Source of the DNA: Darksidea phi
Lineage: Eukaryota; Ascomycota; Dothideomycetes; Pleosporales; Lentitheciaceae
Direction of reading: 5' to 3'
Assembly: GCA_030770425.1 (NCBI GenBank)
Contig: JASJFT010000147.1
Coordinates: 1 to 64,000, forward strand
DNA: 64,000 nt
How positions within the stretch are numbered: the first letter of the stretch is position 1; each line of letters begins with the position of its first letter. A program made the translations under genes and the position numbers. Under the pieces are notes generated by a model, which was not told the origin of the DNA, made no database searches, and saw only the letters and a program-made list of their open reading frames with translations. This document shows positions 42,901 through 56,668 of the stretch, in pieces.

Positions 42901-45900
42901 TCTATATTCCTTATAAGCGAGATACTAGACTAACTATCTAGAGTTAAGATCTTTACGAAACTTAATCTTTATAAGATATATTATTAATTATATATTAAAA
43001 AGAATAATAAGTAGAAGATAATATTTAAAATATACTATAGTTATTTTAAATATTTAGTAATACTATTTAGTCTTATAAATATATTTATTATATTTTAGTT
43101 ATATATCTATAAAGTCTTAAATAGTCTATTAGATAGAATATATATTATCTATTTAGATAATATTCTTATATACTCTAAAGAGAAGGAGGATTATAAATAA
43201 TATATTTATAAAATTCTTAAGAGATTATATAATTAGGAACTTTATTATAAAGTCTTAAAGTATACCTTCTTTATAAAGTTAATAGAGTTTCTTAGCTTTA
43301 TTATAACCCCCTATAGGGTAATTATAGACCTAGTATAAGTCTAAATAATTAAAGAGTAACTAGAACCTAAGAGCTATTAGAATATTTAAGTATTTCTTAA
43401 ATTTATAAACTTTTATTAATAGTTTATATATAACTACTTAGATATTATTTATTTACTTCTAGAATATATAATCTTTATATAGAATCTAATACTAGCTTAA
43501 TAAGATTCTAGTAAGAATATATTAGTAGAAAAGTTAAAGAAAATTAAGAAGAGTTCTATAAGGTAGTATACTTCTTAATTTTAACTAAAGAATATATATA
43601 ATATATTTCTTATACTTTATAAACTCTTTATAAAAGTTCCTATTTTTTAATACTTTAATCTAATAAAACCTATAATAGTTATTACTAATATCTTCGAATT
43701 TATTATAGTAGCTATTCTATTATAACTATAAATAATAGTACTCTTAATAGAAAAATACTAAAAACTAGTTATATTCTTTAGTTATAAGTTTATTAGACTA
43801 TAGATTTAATAGAATACTTATAATAAAGAGTTATTTACTATTATAGAAACCTTTAGATAGTAATAATATTATTTTAAATATACTCTAAATACTATTTATA
43901 TACTATATAACTATAATAATTTAAAATATTTTATAATTATAAAGGTACTCTTATCTAAGTAAGTATACTAGATTAAAGAATTAGTTTAGTTTAATTTTAA
44001 GATTAAATATAAGTCTAGTATAAAGAATCTAGCTAATATACTATTAAGATAACCTAATTATATCGAAGACTTTTAGCTTAGAAAGAGAAAGATATTAAAA
44101 AATATTATACTTCTTATACTCTAAAATAAACTCTAGGTATAAATATTCTAAAAGTCTATAGCTTTATATACTATAGATTAAATAGTATATAAATTTAATC
44201 TTACTAATAAGAATCTATAAAAGACTTATTAGATATTTAAAAATAGTATAAATTATTCTACTATAAAATCCTCTAGTATAATACTAGTTTTTAATAATAT
44301 ATTATCTATTAACTTTAATCTATCTATAGATAAGAATAATAAACCTAAAGAGTAATTAGAAAACTTAAATCTAGCTTTAATATTTCTTTAGTATTATAAA
44401 GTATTTCCTACCTTTATATTATATAAGTCTTTACTAAAAGTTATAAATAATAACTTACCCTTTAGCTAGAAAACCTCTAGGCTATTATTAAACTATATTT
44501 AAGAAGTATAAGAATATAATATAGTCTATTATAAGAATATATAGTATATATAAAAGTCTAAGAGTAGAAAAGAATAAAAGAATATACTCTTATAAATTAT
44601 AAATCTAAAGGATATTCTTTAGAGAGTAGAGAAAGTATAGATTTCTAATAATAAAGCTCTTTATTAAGCTATTCTTATAAAGAATTATAATAATCCCCTA
44701 GAAGGTTATTATAGAGTAGATAAAACTATTAAACTTCTATAAAGAAAGTATTATTAGTTAAAGCTTTAAGTAGAGATTAATATATATATATAAGACTATA
44801 TAATATATTAAATAAATAAAGTATAAAGGTATAAGCTATAGAAGTTATTAGAATTAATTTCTCTACTATAAAAGCTATAGTATAATTACTTCTTAGACTT
44901 TATTACTAATCTACTAGAATCTAAGAATTCTAAGGGTAATATCTACGATATAGTACTAGTACTCGTTAATCGCTTTTTAAAGCTAGTCTAGTATCTATCT
45001 ATAATAAAGAATATTACTATAAATATATTAACTAATTTATTATTTATAGAAGTATTTATAAAGATTAAATTCTTATTATTACTAATCTTAGATTAGAGCT
45101 CTATCTTTACTAGTAAATTCTAATTAAATATATACTTTTATTTTAATATTAAATAATAAATAAGTATAGTCTTTTACTTATAGATAGATAGCTAAACTAA
45201 ATATTAGAATTAGAAGCTTAAAGTATACCTATAGATATATCTAAACTATTAATAGAATAACTAGTATTAACTACTTTTAATAGTAAAATACGCGTATAAC
45301 TCTAAGATTTATTTAAGTTATAGTATATATTCTATTAAGATCGTAATAGGTATTAAATCTAAGGGTTTTAATAATATAAAAGATAAGTATTAGCTCTATT
45401 AACTACCTAGTAATTAAAGTATAGATAGAAAGATCCTAAGTATATATTAAAGAGTTATTAACTTTCTAACTAGCTAGATATAATAATTTTTTAATACTTA
45501 GAATATATTAATCTATACTTAAGAAAGCTAGTAATACTAGTATAACTTAAAGAGAATAAGTAAGTATTTTACTATTAGTAAAAAGGTAATTCTAAAAATT
45601 ACTAATATTAAGACTAAGCGTCCTTTAAAGAAGCTAGATATAAAGTACTTAAAACTCTTTATTATATAAACTAAATATAGAAAGCTAAGCTACTAGTTTA
45701 AGCTATTCTTATTAATATTCTAACTATATTCTATCTTCTATATATTACTTTTAGAGAAGTAGATTAAATTAAGAGAAAATTTAAACTTTAAACCTAGTCC
45801 TATATAGTATTTAGAGCTTAATAACGACGACTAATATAAAGTCGAAGTTATTCTTATCTATAAGATAATATATAATAAGAAGCTCTTTCTTATAAAGTAG

Positions 45901-48210
45901 CTAGATTAGCTATATAAGAATAGTATATAGAAGTCTAAGACCTCTTTTAATAATTATAAAGAGATTCTTATAGAATATTAGATAAATCTAAATAATTAAA
46001 TATTAAATTATTTAAAATAAAAAACTACTAAAGAAGTATTATAAACTTTATAAAGAAGTAATAATACGTATAAAAAATCCTAAAGAGATAGACTATATAA
46101 GTAGTATTAATATAAAGAAAGAATTAAAAGATCTAATTAAGAGATATTCTTAAAACTCTACTTAGAGGTTACTATATAAGTAGAATAATTAGTTAAGAAA
46201 AGAATACTATCTATATTAGTAATAAGCTATAACTTAAAAGATTTAGTAAAACTAGTCTTTATATATTATAATAATAGATAAGATATATATCTAAAAGAAT
46301 ATATACTTAAAAGTAATTAGTTAGACTAGACTTTTAATATAAATATTTATTCTATCTATATATCTAGTAATATCTATTAAAGAGAAATCTTAGCTAAGTA
46401 TTATATAGTCTAAAGACGACCTAAGTAAGCTCTACGTACTAGATAAGAAGTTTTTAAAAAAGTTATATAATATTCTCTTCTAGGGGATAATAGATATTAT
46501 ACCTCTATTAATAATATTTCTATTAGAAATATTAAGACTATAATAGTACTAATAATACTTATAATTAGTAGCTCTAAGGGGTACTTTAGTTAAGAAGTTA
46601 TACTTAATAAAGTAAGTCTTATAAGTAGTAAAGGCTATAAAGTTAGTAGATACTAGATAGCTAATACTACCTAGTCTATACTAGAGGAATTAGTATAGAA
46701 AGCTATTAGAAAGATAGTAGAATATATCTAATAGTACTAGAAGTTAAGCTTATATAATATAGCTAGAGTCTAATATAATTCTATCTTACTACTAGTATTC
46801 TTAACTAGATATTTCTACTTAGCCTTATACTAGCTTTAACTAGTATTAATATTAAAAGTATAGAATTATATATTCTACTAAACCTTTTTAAGTATCTTAG
46901 AATCTATATTCTTATTATTACGAGTAGTCTAGATATTATAATACTATATACGCTCTATAATAAAGGTAAAAAGGTTAAAGTAATAATAAAAAGTAGACTT
47001 AATCTATATAAATTATTAGTAGAACTATATTAGTAAGGTAGAGAAAAGACTAGTATATATTACTAAGTAGGTCTAATAGTAAGCTTTATACCTATTATAG
47101 GTAGTATAAATATTAGCTTTCTAGTACTAGTCGCTTAAAGTAATCTAATAGAGCTTAGTTATATTAAACTCTTATATAAACTAGAAAAGATAATTTATAT
47201 ACTAATAGTATATAAGGAGAGGCTAGAGTTTTAAATAAATAAAAAGAGTATAGATATACTTAAAGAGGATAGTATTACTATACTAGCTAGTAGAGGTAAT
47301 TATAATAAGAAATAGGATCTTAAAAGTATTAAGAAATAAAGTAGAGAAATTTAAAAGTAAATATATCTTCTTATACTTATACTAAAAGAGATCGTTTTAT
47401 ATCTAAGCTAATAGTATCTTAAATACTTACTAGTAAGAGCCTAAAATATAGAAATAAAGGTATTTAAAGAGATATAATATATAATAATTTATTACCTTTT
47501 AGATAAATATTTATAAAGATATAAATAGAATTTCTCTTATTAGAAAAGCTATAGGTAAATAAGTAATTTAATATAATTATAAGTTATAATAGATAGTAGC
47601 TAATAATTACTAAGTACTACTAGGTTATATTATTATAATAGATAATTAAGACTAAGTTAAATAAGATTTAGACTAGTTCTAAAGCCTTTATAAAGATATT
47701 ATAAGTAAATAGAATAACTATAAAGGTTATACTTAGTAAATAGCTCTTATATAAAGATATTAAGTATTTACTAAATAGAAGTTATTAAAAATTATCTATA
47801 AGAGAAGTAATAATATTATTACTACTAGTATAAAGACTTATAAGGATATATATAGACTATAAGCTATAATAATAATAAATAAAAGTTATAAATATATATT
47901 AATAAGAGATTAATACTTAAGTTATATATACTTTTTAACTAAACTAATTATAATTATAAGATTAGGTCTAAGAATTATAAGATTAAAAAGACTATAAAAA
48001 CCTCCCGTTAAAGTAGTAGGACGGAATATAGATATTAAATATCTAAAGAATCTTCTCTATAAAATTATTTTTTTCTTAGAAATAGAATTTTTTAAGAGTA
48101 TAAATACTTAGATAAACTCTTCTAAAGAAAGTAAGAGAACTAATAGAATATATTATAATAAAATAACTTTCTATAAGGACTAGAATAGTCTTTAAAAAAG
48201 AGGGAGGCTA

Positions 48211-48286
48211 TATTATATCTACTTCTATTAAAGAACTTTTAGATTATTATTAATCTAGTTATAATTATATATTAGATTCTATATAG
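48211..48286 (+). repeat. 3' LTR of element A copy 2, left piece
   Basis: First 76 bp of the LTR, including the target site TATAG (48,282-48,286). It continues at 55,287. Confidence 0.9.
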
Positions 48287-48715
48287 TATTATAAATTATA
48301 TATAAACTATAAAATAATAGCTAATAGAAATACCTAAGGTAGAACCTATTATAGATTCTAATAAGAAATACGATATAGATCTTATAATTAGAGAATAGAA
48401 AGTTACGTAATAGATCTATAGATCTATAGTCCTTAGTAGATATAGATCCTATAAATCTACGAATCTATAGATTAGTAGATCTATTAAAGGATAGAGTTAT
48501 AGAGCCTATAGATCTATAAAAACTAAAATTAATATATAATAACTACGAATCTCCTAGATAGTTTTCCTTCCTTATAGTTAATTCGAATCTAGATTAAACC
48601 TTATCTTTTAACGTAATTAAACTATTATCTATCTATTTCTTCTTCTCTATTCCTATCTTAAGTATAAACTCTAAATAAGGCTAAGTAATCTATTAAGCCC
48701 GGACCCCGTTTAATA
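48287..48715 (+). repeat. 5' LTR of element C
   Basis: 429 bp, starts TATTATAAATT, ends CCCCGTTTAATA. The end retains GGACCCCG, a GC run without CpA. Repeated at 54,853-55,281. Confidence 0.9.
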
Positions 48716-51700
48716 TCTTAACTATCTAGTAGGTAGGAATAGCTAACTACGATAGTAGAAGAAAGAACCTAATAAAGTAGAGCGGCGTAGCTACTAACTT
48801 AGGCTAAACCCTTAGAGATAGGAAGCTATAGGAAATTTAGTTCCCTAAAAGATAGTATAACTATAGAAAATTTCGAAAGAGTTATTAAGAATTAGTATAT
48901 ATTTAAAAAAAGAAAAGATATATTAGAAGTCTAACTTATAGAATTAATTATCTAACTTTAGAAATATATAAGTAAACTATTAAAGCTTAAAGAATTAAAG
49001 AAGTTTAATAGAATAAGATTAAAGCTTAGAGGATTTTTAGCTAATATAGTAATCTACCTCGATCTTAATAGAATAAAGTTACCTACTAAGAGTAATAAAG
49101 TATTATTTATAGTAGCTTAGTTTATAGAAAAGGTTATTACTTAGTTTAAGATATATTTAAACGAATAACTACGACTACCTAAAGCCTAGTAGAGTAATAA
49201 GATAAAGATTATCTTCTTAAGTTATAAGTACTTTAAGAATAAGTTATATATTACCTTTAAAGATATAGACTTAGAGAGATTAGTAGAATAAAAAATTATA
49301 TATCTTAAATAAACGAAATTTACTATAATCTATATATCTAAGTTTAAATAACTCGCTATAAAGATTTAATAGGGAGAAGTAGCCCTTATATTATAATATT
49401 ATAAAGGACTAAAAGACTATATCTATTATAAAATAATTTAAATAGAATAATTCTAGACTATAAGAGGACTAATTAAATAAGCTATTAAGATCGATAATAA
49501 TCTTTATCTCTAGAACCTAGAAAGAAAGAAAAAGATCGAATTCTACGAAAAGAAAAAGAAAGAAAAATACTATAGACTAGAGGTAATAGTCCTAGAGACT
49601 AGTTTAGAATCTAAAAAGAGAAAATAGAATTCTAAGAAATAAGAACTCTATAAAAAATAAGTATACTTTAAATATAAGAAGTAAGAATATCTAGTAAAAG
49701 ATTATAGGTCTAGTTTAAGAAGAGAGAAACCCTAATATACTTAGTAGAGTAAGAGGGATAGAGTAGCTATAATATAAGAATATAATACTATATATTAAAT
49801 AACTTATATATACGACTAGTATAAGATATACTATAAAGTTAAGTTAAATACTAGCTATTAGCTATAGAAATAATAGGTAACTACGACTTAGAAGTCTTAG
49901 AGAAGAGTTTTATTCTTACTAGAAGTATAAGAAGAAGTATCTAAGGGAGATTTATTTATAGAATAGGAAGATTTTAATAATACTATAAATATACTATTAT
50001 AAATAGTTAATAATAGCGATAAATTCTTAGAACTAGAAGATAAAAATCTAGTTACGATATATAAGAATACTAGATATCTATAGATAATTCGACTATCTAA
50101 GAAAAAAATAGGACTAGTACTAGAACTTAATATAACTTATACTTAAGTCTTATAGTTTATAGAAAAAACTATAATATCTATAATAATATAGAAGATCTAT
50201 AAGAAATAGTCTAGATCTTATCTAATATATCGACTATTTAAAGATTTTAAATAATAGATTAAATAAAACTTTATTATAATAGATCTTATACCTAACTAAG
50301 AGACTTAGAAGAAAATATAGTATATTACGAGAATAGTTAATAAGAAATAACTAAAATATATAGTAATCGAATAATAGATTTCTATATAAACGATCTTTAT
50401 AAAATATAATAATTAGAGATATAAGATTAATCTAAAAGACGACCTATAATATAAGATAAGATATCTAGTATATTTTAAGATTATATAGATTTTATATATA
50501 TAAAAAGAATATAAACTCTATAAAGAAGTAAAATAAAAAAATAACTATTATCTAATAAAAGACTATAATAAAAGGATTATCTAAGTAATTATACTAGAAG
50601 TAATATATAAATAGTAATAATCTAAGAATTAATAATAAAAAGAATATATACGAATTATACTAGGATTACTCTTACCTTTAAACTATATCCTAGGAAGACT
50701 ATAGTATAAATATTCGAAGAATAAATACCTAAAATATATCTAGACTAAGATTAATATAAAATATTAGTCTAAGAAAATAAGAATCTAAGAAACTAAAGGA
50801 TAAGACTACGTCTACCTTTAAGAAACCTACTAAGGGAAAAGAATTACTACTTTAATTAATAGTAGAGCTACTTAAAACTTTATTAGTAAGAATTTTATTA
50901 AATAAAAGAAGATTCCCTAGTAAAAGAAATAATACCCTAGTATTATATATACTATTAAAGGAGAACTATTTAATAAATCTATAATATACGAAATTAAAGA
51001 TAAACTTAACCTATAAAGATAGGAAAAGGAAAATAAAATACTTAATATAATTAAAATATTAGAAGACTAAGATATAATTCTAGGAATATTATAGCTATAA
51101 GAAGCCGACCCTTAAATTTAATAGACGAACTAATAGATATTATTTCTATAATAGAATCTAGATATAACTTAAGAGAAAAATAATAATATTCTAGAACTTT
51201 ATAAGGAATAGGAAGAATTATTTATAGAATTTAAGAAAAGCCTACTCTAGTACTAGTCCTAGGATTATACGATTCTATTATAGGAAGAAAAAACTCTAGA
51301 ATTCGGACTAATTTATAAGTTAACTAAGAAAGAAGAAAAGATTATAATAAAATATCTTAAAGATAACCTTATAAAAAAATATATTTAATATTTAAATTTA
51401 TCTATAGGATATCTAGTTCTCTTCGTATCTAAGAAGAGTACTATAGAACTATAATTATATATCGATTACCGAATACTTAATAATATTATAATTAAAAATC
51501 GATACTTCTTACCTCTAATATTAGAAATATAAGATTAACTAAGAAAAGTTAAATAGTTTATACGACTAGATATCTAAAATATATACTACTAAATCTAAAT
51601 TAATAAAGATAAAGAATAGAAGATAGTTTTTAGAACTAAGAAAGGACTATATAAGTATTAAATAATATCTTTTAAACTTACTAATATACCTACGATATTC

Positions 51701-54700
51701 TAAAAATAGATTAATAATATCTTATAAAACTATTTTAATTAGTTTATAATAGTATACCTTAACGATATTCTAATTTATTCTAAAACTAAAAAGGAATATA
51801 AAGAATATATAAAGAAGGTTCTATAGATACTTAAGAAAGTATAACTATACCTTTATCTATAAAAATATAAATTCTATATATAAGAAATAGAGTTTTTAGA
51901 ATTTATTATTAGACTAGAAGAAATTAAAGTAGACCTAAAATAAATTAAGAAAGTTAAAGAATAGTCTACGTCTAAGAATCTTAAGAAATTATAATCGTTT
52001 TTAAAATTCTATAACTTTTATTAAAAGTTAATACTATAATAAAGTACGATAATAGTACTACTTATATAACTTACGAGGAAAGATTAACCTTTTAAATAAA
52101 AGAAAGAGTACTAATAAGCTTTTAAAAAGATTAAAGAATAATTTACTAAGAAACCTATAATTAAGATATATAATTCTAAAGAATCCTTAATTATTAAGAT
52201 AAATATATTAGATTACGTAATAGAAGTAGTACTATTATAGAAAGATAAAAAAGATAACCTTTAACTAGTATACTACTTCTTATAAAAGATATTACTAGTT
52301 AAACTTAACTACGATATTTATAATAAAGAGTTATTAGTAATTATTAAAGTTTTAAAGGAATAGAGATCTAATCTATAGAAATCTAAATACTCTATTATAA
52401 TCTATATAGACTATAAGAATCTAATAGAATTCTTAATAAATAAATCTTTAATTAGAAGATAGATATAATAGATATAAATCCTTATAATCTATAATATTAA
52501 AATCGTATATATTAAAGAATTAGAAAATAAACGAGCTAATATACTTAATAAAAGATCTAATTACTAAGGAATAGAAAAGCCTAGTACGGCTATCCTTAAG
52601 CTATAACTAGACGGAATAATTACTTATAACCGTCTTAAGTTAGTAGAAATATAAGAGATAATACTTAAACTAGAAGAAAATAAATAGATCTAATAGATCT
52701 ATATAGCTACTATAGAAGTAATAGACAAATAAAATAAAATTTAAGAAGTAATCTAAGAAAAGAATAGAATTATTTATATATTCTAAAAGGTCTATATATC
52801 TAAGGTAATATAAAAAGAATTTATTTAATAATATTATAAAGTACTAGTATATAAATACTAAGAAGTAGAAAAAACTCTTAAATAGCTAATAAGAATATAC
52901 TATTTTTTATATATAAGATAATTAGTTACCTAAGTACTTTTAGAATATATAGATTATTACTATAATAAATATACTAGATATATACCCTATAGAATACTAT
53001 AATTAATAGAAAATATAGAAGGACTATAGAAGATTATTACTATAGACTTTATTACGTAATTACTACGTTCTAAAGAACTAATAATAGGAGTATTTTATAA
53101 TATTATACTAGTAGTAATAGATAAGTTTATAAAGTATACTTACTTTATTCTATATATAGATAAAGAAAATATAGTAAAATAACTTATCTATACCTTATTA
53201 AGATACGTATTTAGTAAATACGAAATACTAAATAAGATTATTTTAAATAAAAATATTAAGTTTATAGTAAAGTTTTAATAAACTCTTATAGCTAAATTAG
53301 AAACTAAGTATAGTATATTAACCGCGTACTATCCGTAAATAGATAGACTAATAGAATAAATAAACTAAATAGTAGAATAATACCTTAGATATTATCTAAA
53401 CTATTATTAGAATAATTAGGTTATACTTTTATTTATAGTATAATTTACGTATAATAGTTTATAATATAGTATAATAAAGATAATACCCTTCTTTACGAAC
53501 TATAGAATTAAATTAGAAATATATAAAGAACCTAGATAACTTTAGTCTTATAGCTAGAATAGAGAAGAAATAGTAAAAATTATTCTATAAATATACTAAT
53601 AGCTTAAGAAAGATATAGAGTTCCTTTAAAATAGAATAAGTAAATACTATAATAAAAAATAAAAAGAAGTACCTACTTTTAAAGAGGAAAAAAAGGTATA
53701 GTTATTATAAAAGAATATTAAAAGTAAGTAACCTAATAGTAAACTAGACTATACTAAGATCGGACCTTATAAAATCGAAAAATAAGTCTTATTTATAAAT
53801 TACTAACTAAGACTACTCTTATAGATAAAAATCTATTCTATATTTTATATTAGCTTACTAAAAAAAGTATTATAGAACGCTAGACTAATAGTATATAAAG
53901 TAAATATATATAAAGAAGATAATAAAAAATAAAAAGTAAAAGAGATTCTAAATAATAATATTAGAAATAGAAAAAACTACTATCTAATTAAATAGTAAGG
54001 GATAGATAGAAAAGGAAATCTATAGAAATAAATCTAAAAACTTAAAGATAATCTTAATTATTCTAAGAAGCTTACGGAGTACTAAAACTATAATCCTAAA
54101 GAAAACCTAGAGATAAGGTAAGTTCGTCTTATAGTAAGTTAAGAAGACTAGTATTATCTATAATATAGTATAAGATACTTAATAAACTAGAAGAAATAAT
54201 ATTATCTATAATATTATAAGCGACGTCTAGAGTAGTTAAAAAGGCCTCTAGATCCTTCTATTATCCTAGCTAACGGAGCTCCGTCTCCTTAATATTAAGT
54301 TTAGCTTTAAGGGTATAGGATTACCTAACTACCTTCTTATTAAGAAACTCTTTCTATTTCTTTAAATATTAAACTTTTATCTATATATTAGATAATTCTT
54401 AACTAAACTTAACTATATAACGAAGTAGTTCTTTATAATACTCTTTAGTCTTCTATAACTAAGCTTAAAGTTTCTCTTATAAATAGTTAATAAATCGCCC
54501 TAATATATATAAGTCTATATATATAAGTTATAGTTAAAAATAAATACTTAGCTATAGAAACTCTAGATAATTAATATAAATTTCGTATATTTATATAAAT
54601 ATAAGCCTTATAGTATTTACTTTTATTAGAAGAAATAATATAGGATACCTCTAATCTACTATACTAAGGATAAGAAAATATTTTAGAACTATTACGACTA

Positions 54701-54852
54701 ATATAGTTAATAAGTATAAGATATTCTTTAGTTTTACGAGAAACTATAAAGGGAGAAAGGTATAACTTAGGAAGATTCTAAGCTAATACTAATATAGCCG
54801 AATACTAGATTCGGAATAACCTCTAAGTTAAAGGTTTAAAGAGGGGAAATAG

Positions 54853-55281
54853 TATTATAAATTATATATAAACTATAGAACGATAGTTAATAGAGATACC
54901 CGAGATAGAATCTATTATAGATTCTAATAAGGAATACGATATAAACCTTATAATTAGAGAATAGAAAGTTATATAATAGATCTATAGATCTATAGTTCTT
55001 AGTAGATATAGATTCTATAAATCTATAGATCTATAGATTAGTAGATTTATTAAAGAATAAAGCTATAGAGCCTATAGATCTATAGAAACTAAAATTAATA
55101 TATAATAACTACGAATCTTCTAGATAGTTTTCCTTCCTTATAGTTAATTCGAATCTAGATTAAATCTTATCTTTTAACGTAATTAAACTATTATCTATCT
55201 ATTCTCTCTTCTTCGTTCCTATCTTAAGTATAAACCCTAAACGAGGCTAAGTAATCTATCGGGCCTAGACCTCGTTTAATA
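54853..55281 (+). repeat. 3' LTR of element C
   Basis: 429 bp copy of 48,287-48,715, followed by the TATAG target duplication and the rest of LTR-A. Confidence 0.9.
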
Positions 55282-55286
55282 TATAG

Positions 55287-55396
55287 TTCTACGTTCTACT
55301 ATTATATCTTCTTAAGAATTCGTCTTATCTTTATTCGAATATAATCCTTTTACTATCTTAGTATTTCTATATCTATCTATCTATATATATCTTATA
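55287..55396 (+). repeat. 3' LTR of element A copy 2, right piece
   Basis: Remaining 110 bp of the LTR; 76 plus 110 equals the 186 bp of the other LTRs, which confirms the nesting. Confidence 0.9.
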
Positions 55397-55499
55397 ACTA
55401 TTTTAGAATAGCTTTAATATATTAATCTTATTCTTAGTTAATTTAAAGGCTACCTTAGTTATTATAACTTCTAGTTAATTATCCCTAATTCTAGGATCT

Positions 55500-56085
55500 T
55501 ATACTAGCTATCGAGCTTAATATTAACTAGTTACTAAGCTAATTACTAAGCTAGTTACTAAGTTTAATACTAAGTCTAATATTAAGTTTAATACTAAGAC
55601 TAATACTAAGCTTAATATTAGCTAGCTATCGAGCTTAATATAGACTAGCCGCTAAGCTTAATATTAGTTAGCTACTAAGCTAGCTACTAAGCTCGATATT
55701 AGCTAGCTACTAAGCTTAATATTAGCTAGCTACTAAGCTAGCTACTAAGCTAGTTACTAAGCTAGATATTAGCTAGCTACTAAGTTCGATATTAGCTAGT
55801 TACTAAGCTTAATATTAGCTAGCTACTAAGCCTAATATCGAGTCTAATACTAAGTCTAATACTAATATTAATATAGACTAGCTACTAAGCTAGGTACTAA
55901 GCTCAATATTAGCTAGCTATCGAGCTTAATATAGGCTAGCCGCTAAGCTTAATATTAGCTAGCTACTAAGCTTAATATTAGCTAGCTACTAAGCTAGCTA
56001 CTAAGCTTAATATTAGCTAGCTACCGAGCTCGATATTAGCCAGCTACTAAGCTTGATATAGGCTAGTTGTTAAGCTCGATATTTC
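55500..56085. repeat. Minisatellite of GAGCTTAATATTAGCTAGCTACTAA-type units
   Basis: About 600 bp of interleaved 11- and 22-25-bp units. Left units read CTAAG...TAATATTAG with no CpA; the last units keep CCAGC, CTTGAT and GTTGTT. RIP damage therefore fades towards the gene side. The array marks the right border of the island. Confidence 0.9.
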
Positions 56086-56668
56086 GGTAGGGTATGGCTA
56101 GAGAAGTATATACGTTCGTGATTGGCCGTAGCTTGTGGCCGTGCTGTGGCTAGATTTGATGGGGTGTGGCTAGAAACAAATACAGCGTTCTGATTGGTCG
56201 CAGCCTGTGGTTGATATGTGGCTGTGCAAAATGATTGGCTATCATCCATTTAAATGTCACTCTGGCCGAATAGGGTAGTGCCGCTAACCTATCCTAGTAT
56301 TTAGCGCTAACCTCTTACAGAACTGACAGGGATATTCCACTTCAGCGAACCCGAATGTATATGCTACGCTCGTACCTCGCTCCGCAATCATAGAAGGGAA
56401 ATCGACAGATGGCGGTGCATCGTGCAGAAACGGGCTAAGTGGCACAGTTCGCAGGCGGGCAAAACTCGTCGCTGATTGGCTGGAAGGAGCTTGGACCGTC
56501 ACTCACGGAAAGCCTCCTTGCGCGCCCCTCTGCCCTTGTGCTCCGTATATTGACGCATACCTGTTCTTTGAACGGGCTTCCTTTTTGCCATACGTGTATG
56601 CGCAAGGCGTCACTACCTCTTAAATCATACTCCTACAGAGGCCAACTCGCCGCTCCCAGCAGACCCTC
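56086..56668. other. Intergenic and unresolved 5' part of kinase locus
   Basis: Contains several GATTGGC (reverse CCAAT) boxes near 56,129, 56,191 and 56,231, each beside GTGGCTG/TGTGGCTAG repeats, a promoter-like arrangement. Upstream kinase exon(s) may lie here: the kinase frame is open back to about 56,624, where CTACAG could be an acceptor. Confidence 0.4.

Larger units (their letters stand above)
48287..55281 (+). mobile_element. Gypsy element C (B2 family), complete, nested in A copy 2
   Basis: 6,995 bp with 429-bp LTRs at 48,287-48,715 and 54,853-55,281 and a TATAG target duplication (48,282-48,286; 55,282-55,286). The polypurine tract AAAGAGGGGAAATAG precedes the 3' LTR. Remains on the + strand: RT near 51,440-51,790 (L-Y-I-D-Y-R, then Y-L-N-D-I-L-I-Y-S-K), integrase near 53,000-53,500, and a chromodomain near 53,930-54,080 (K-E-I-L-N-N-N-I-R-N, then Y-L-I-K). 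It is RIP-saturated and cannot be active. It is in the same family as B2 by LTR ends and purine tract. Confidence 0.92.
39801..55396 (+). mobile_element. Gypsy chromovirus, element A copy 2, complete, split by element C
   Basis: Full-length second copy of element A. The 5' LTR is 39,801-39,986; the 3' LTR is 48,211-48,286 plus 55,287-55,396; all LTRs are 186 bp. The internal part matches 1-5,852 from about 41,880 and adds the gag-side sequence missing from copy 1. RT lies near 42,840-43,600 (Y-L-D-N-I-L-I-Y-S-K), integrase near 44,650-45,300 and the chromodomain near 45,830-46,000. The polypurine tract is AAAAAAGAGGGAGGCTA before 48,211. CpA/TpG are almost fully lost, and no frame survives. 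Target duplication is ambiguous (CCCTATT on the left, ACTATTT on the right). Net element length without the nested insertion is about 8.6 kb. Confidence 0.9.

Noticed and set aside
55500..56085. CRISPR-like array
   Set aside because: Units are contiguous, lack unique spacers, and the organism is a fungus.
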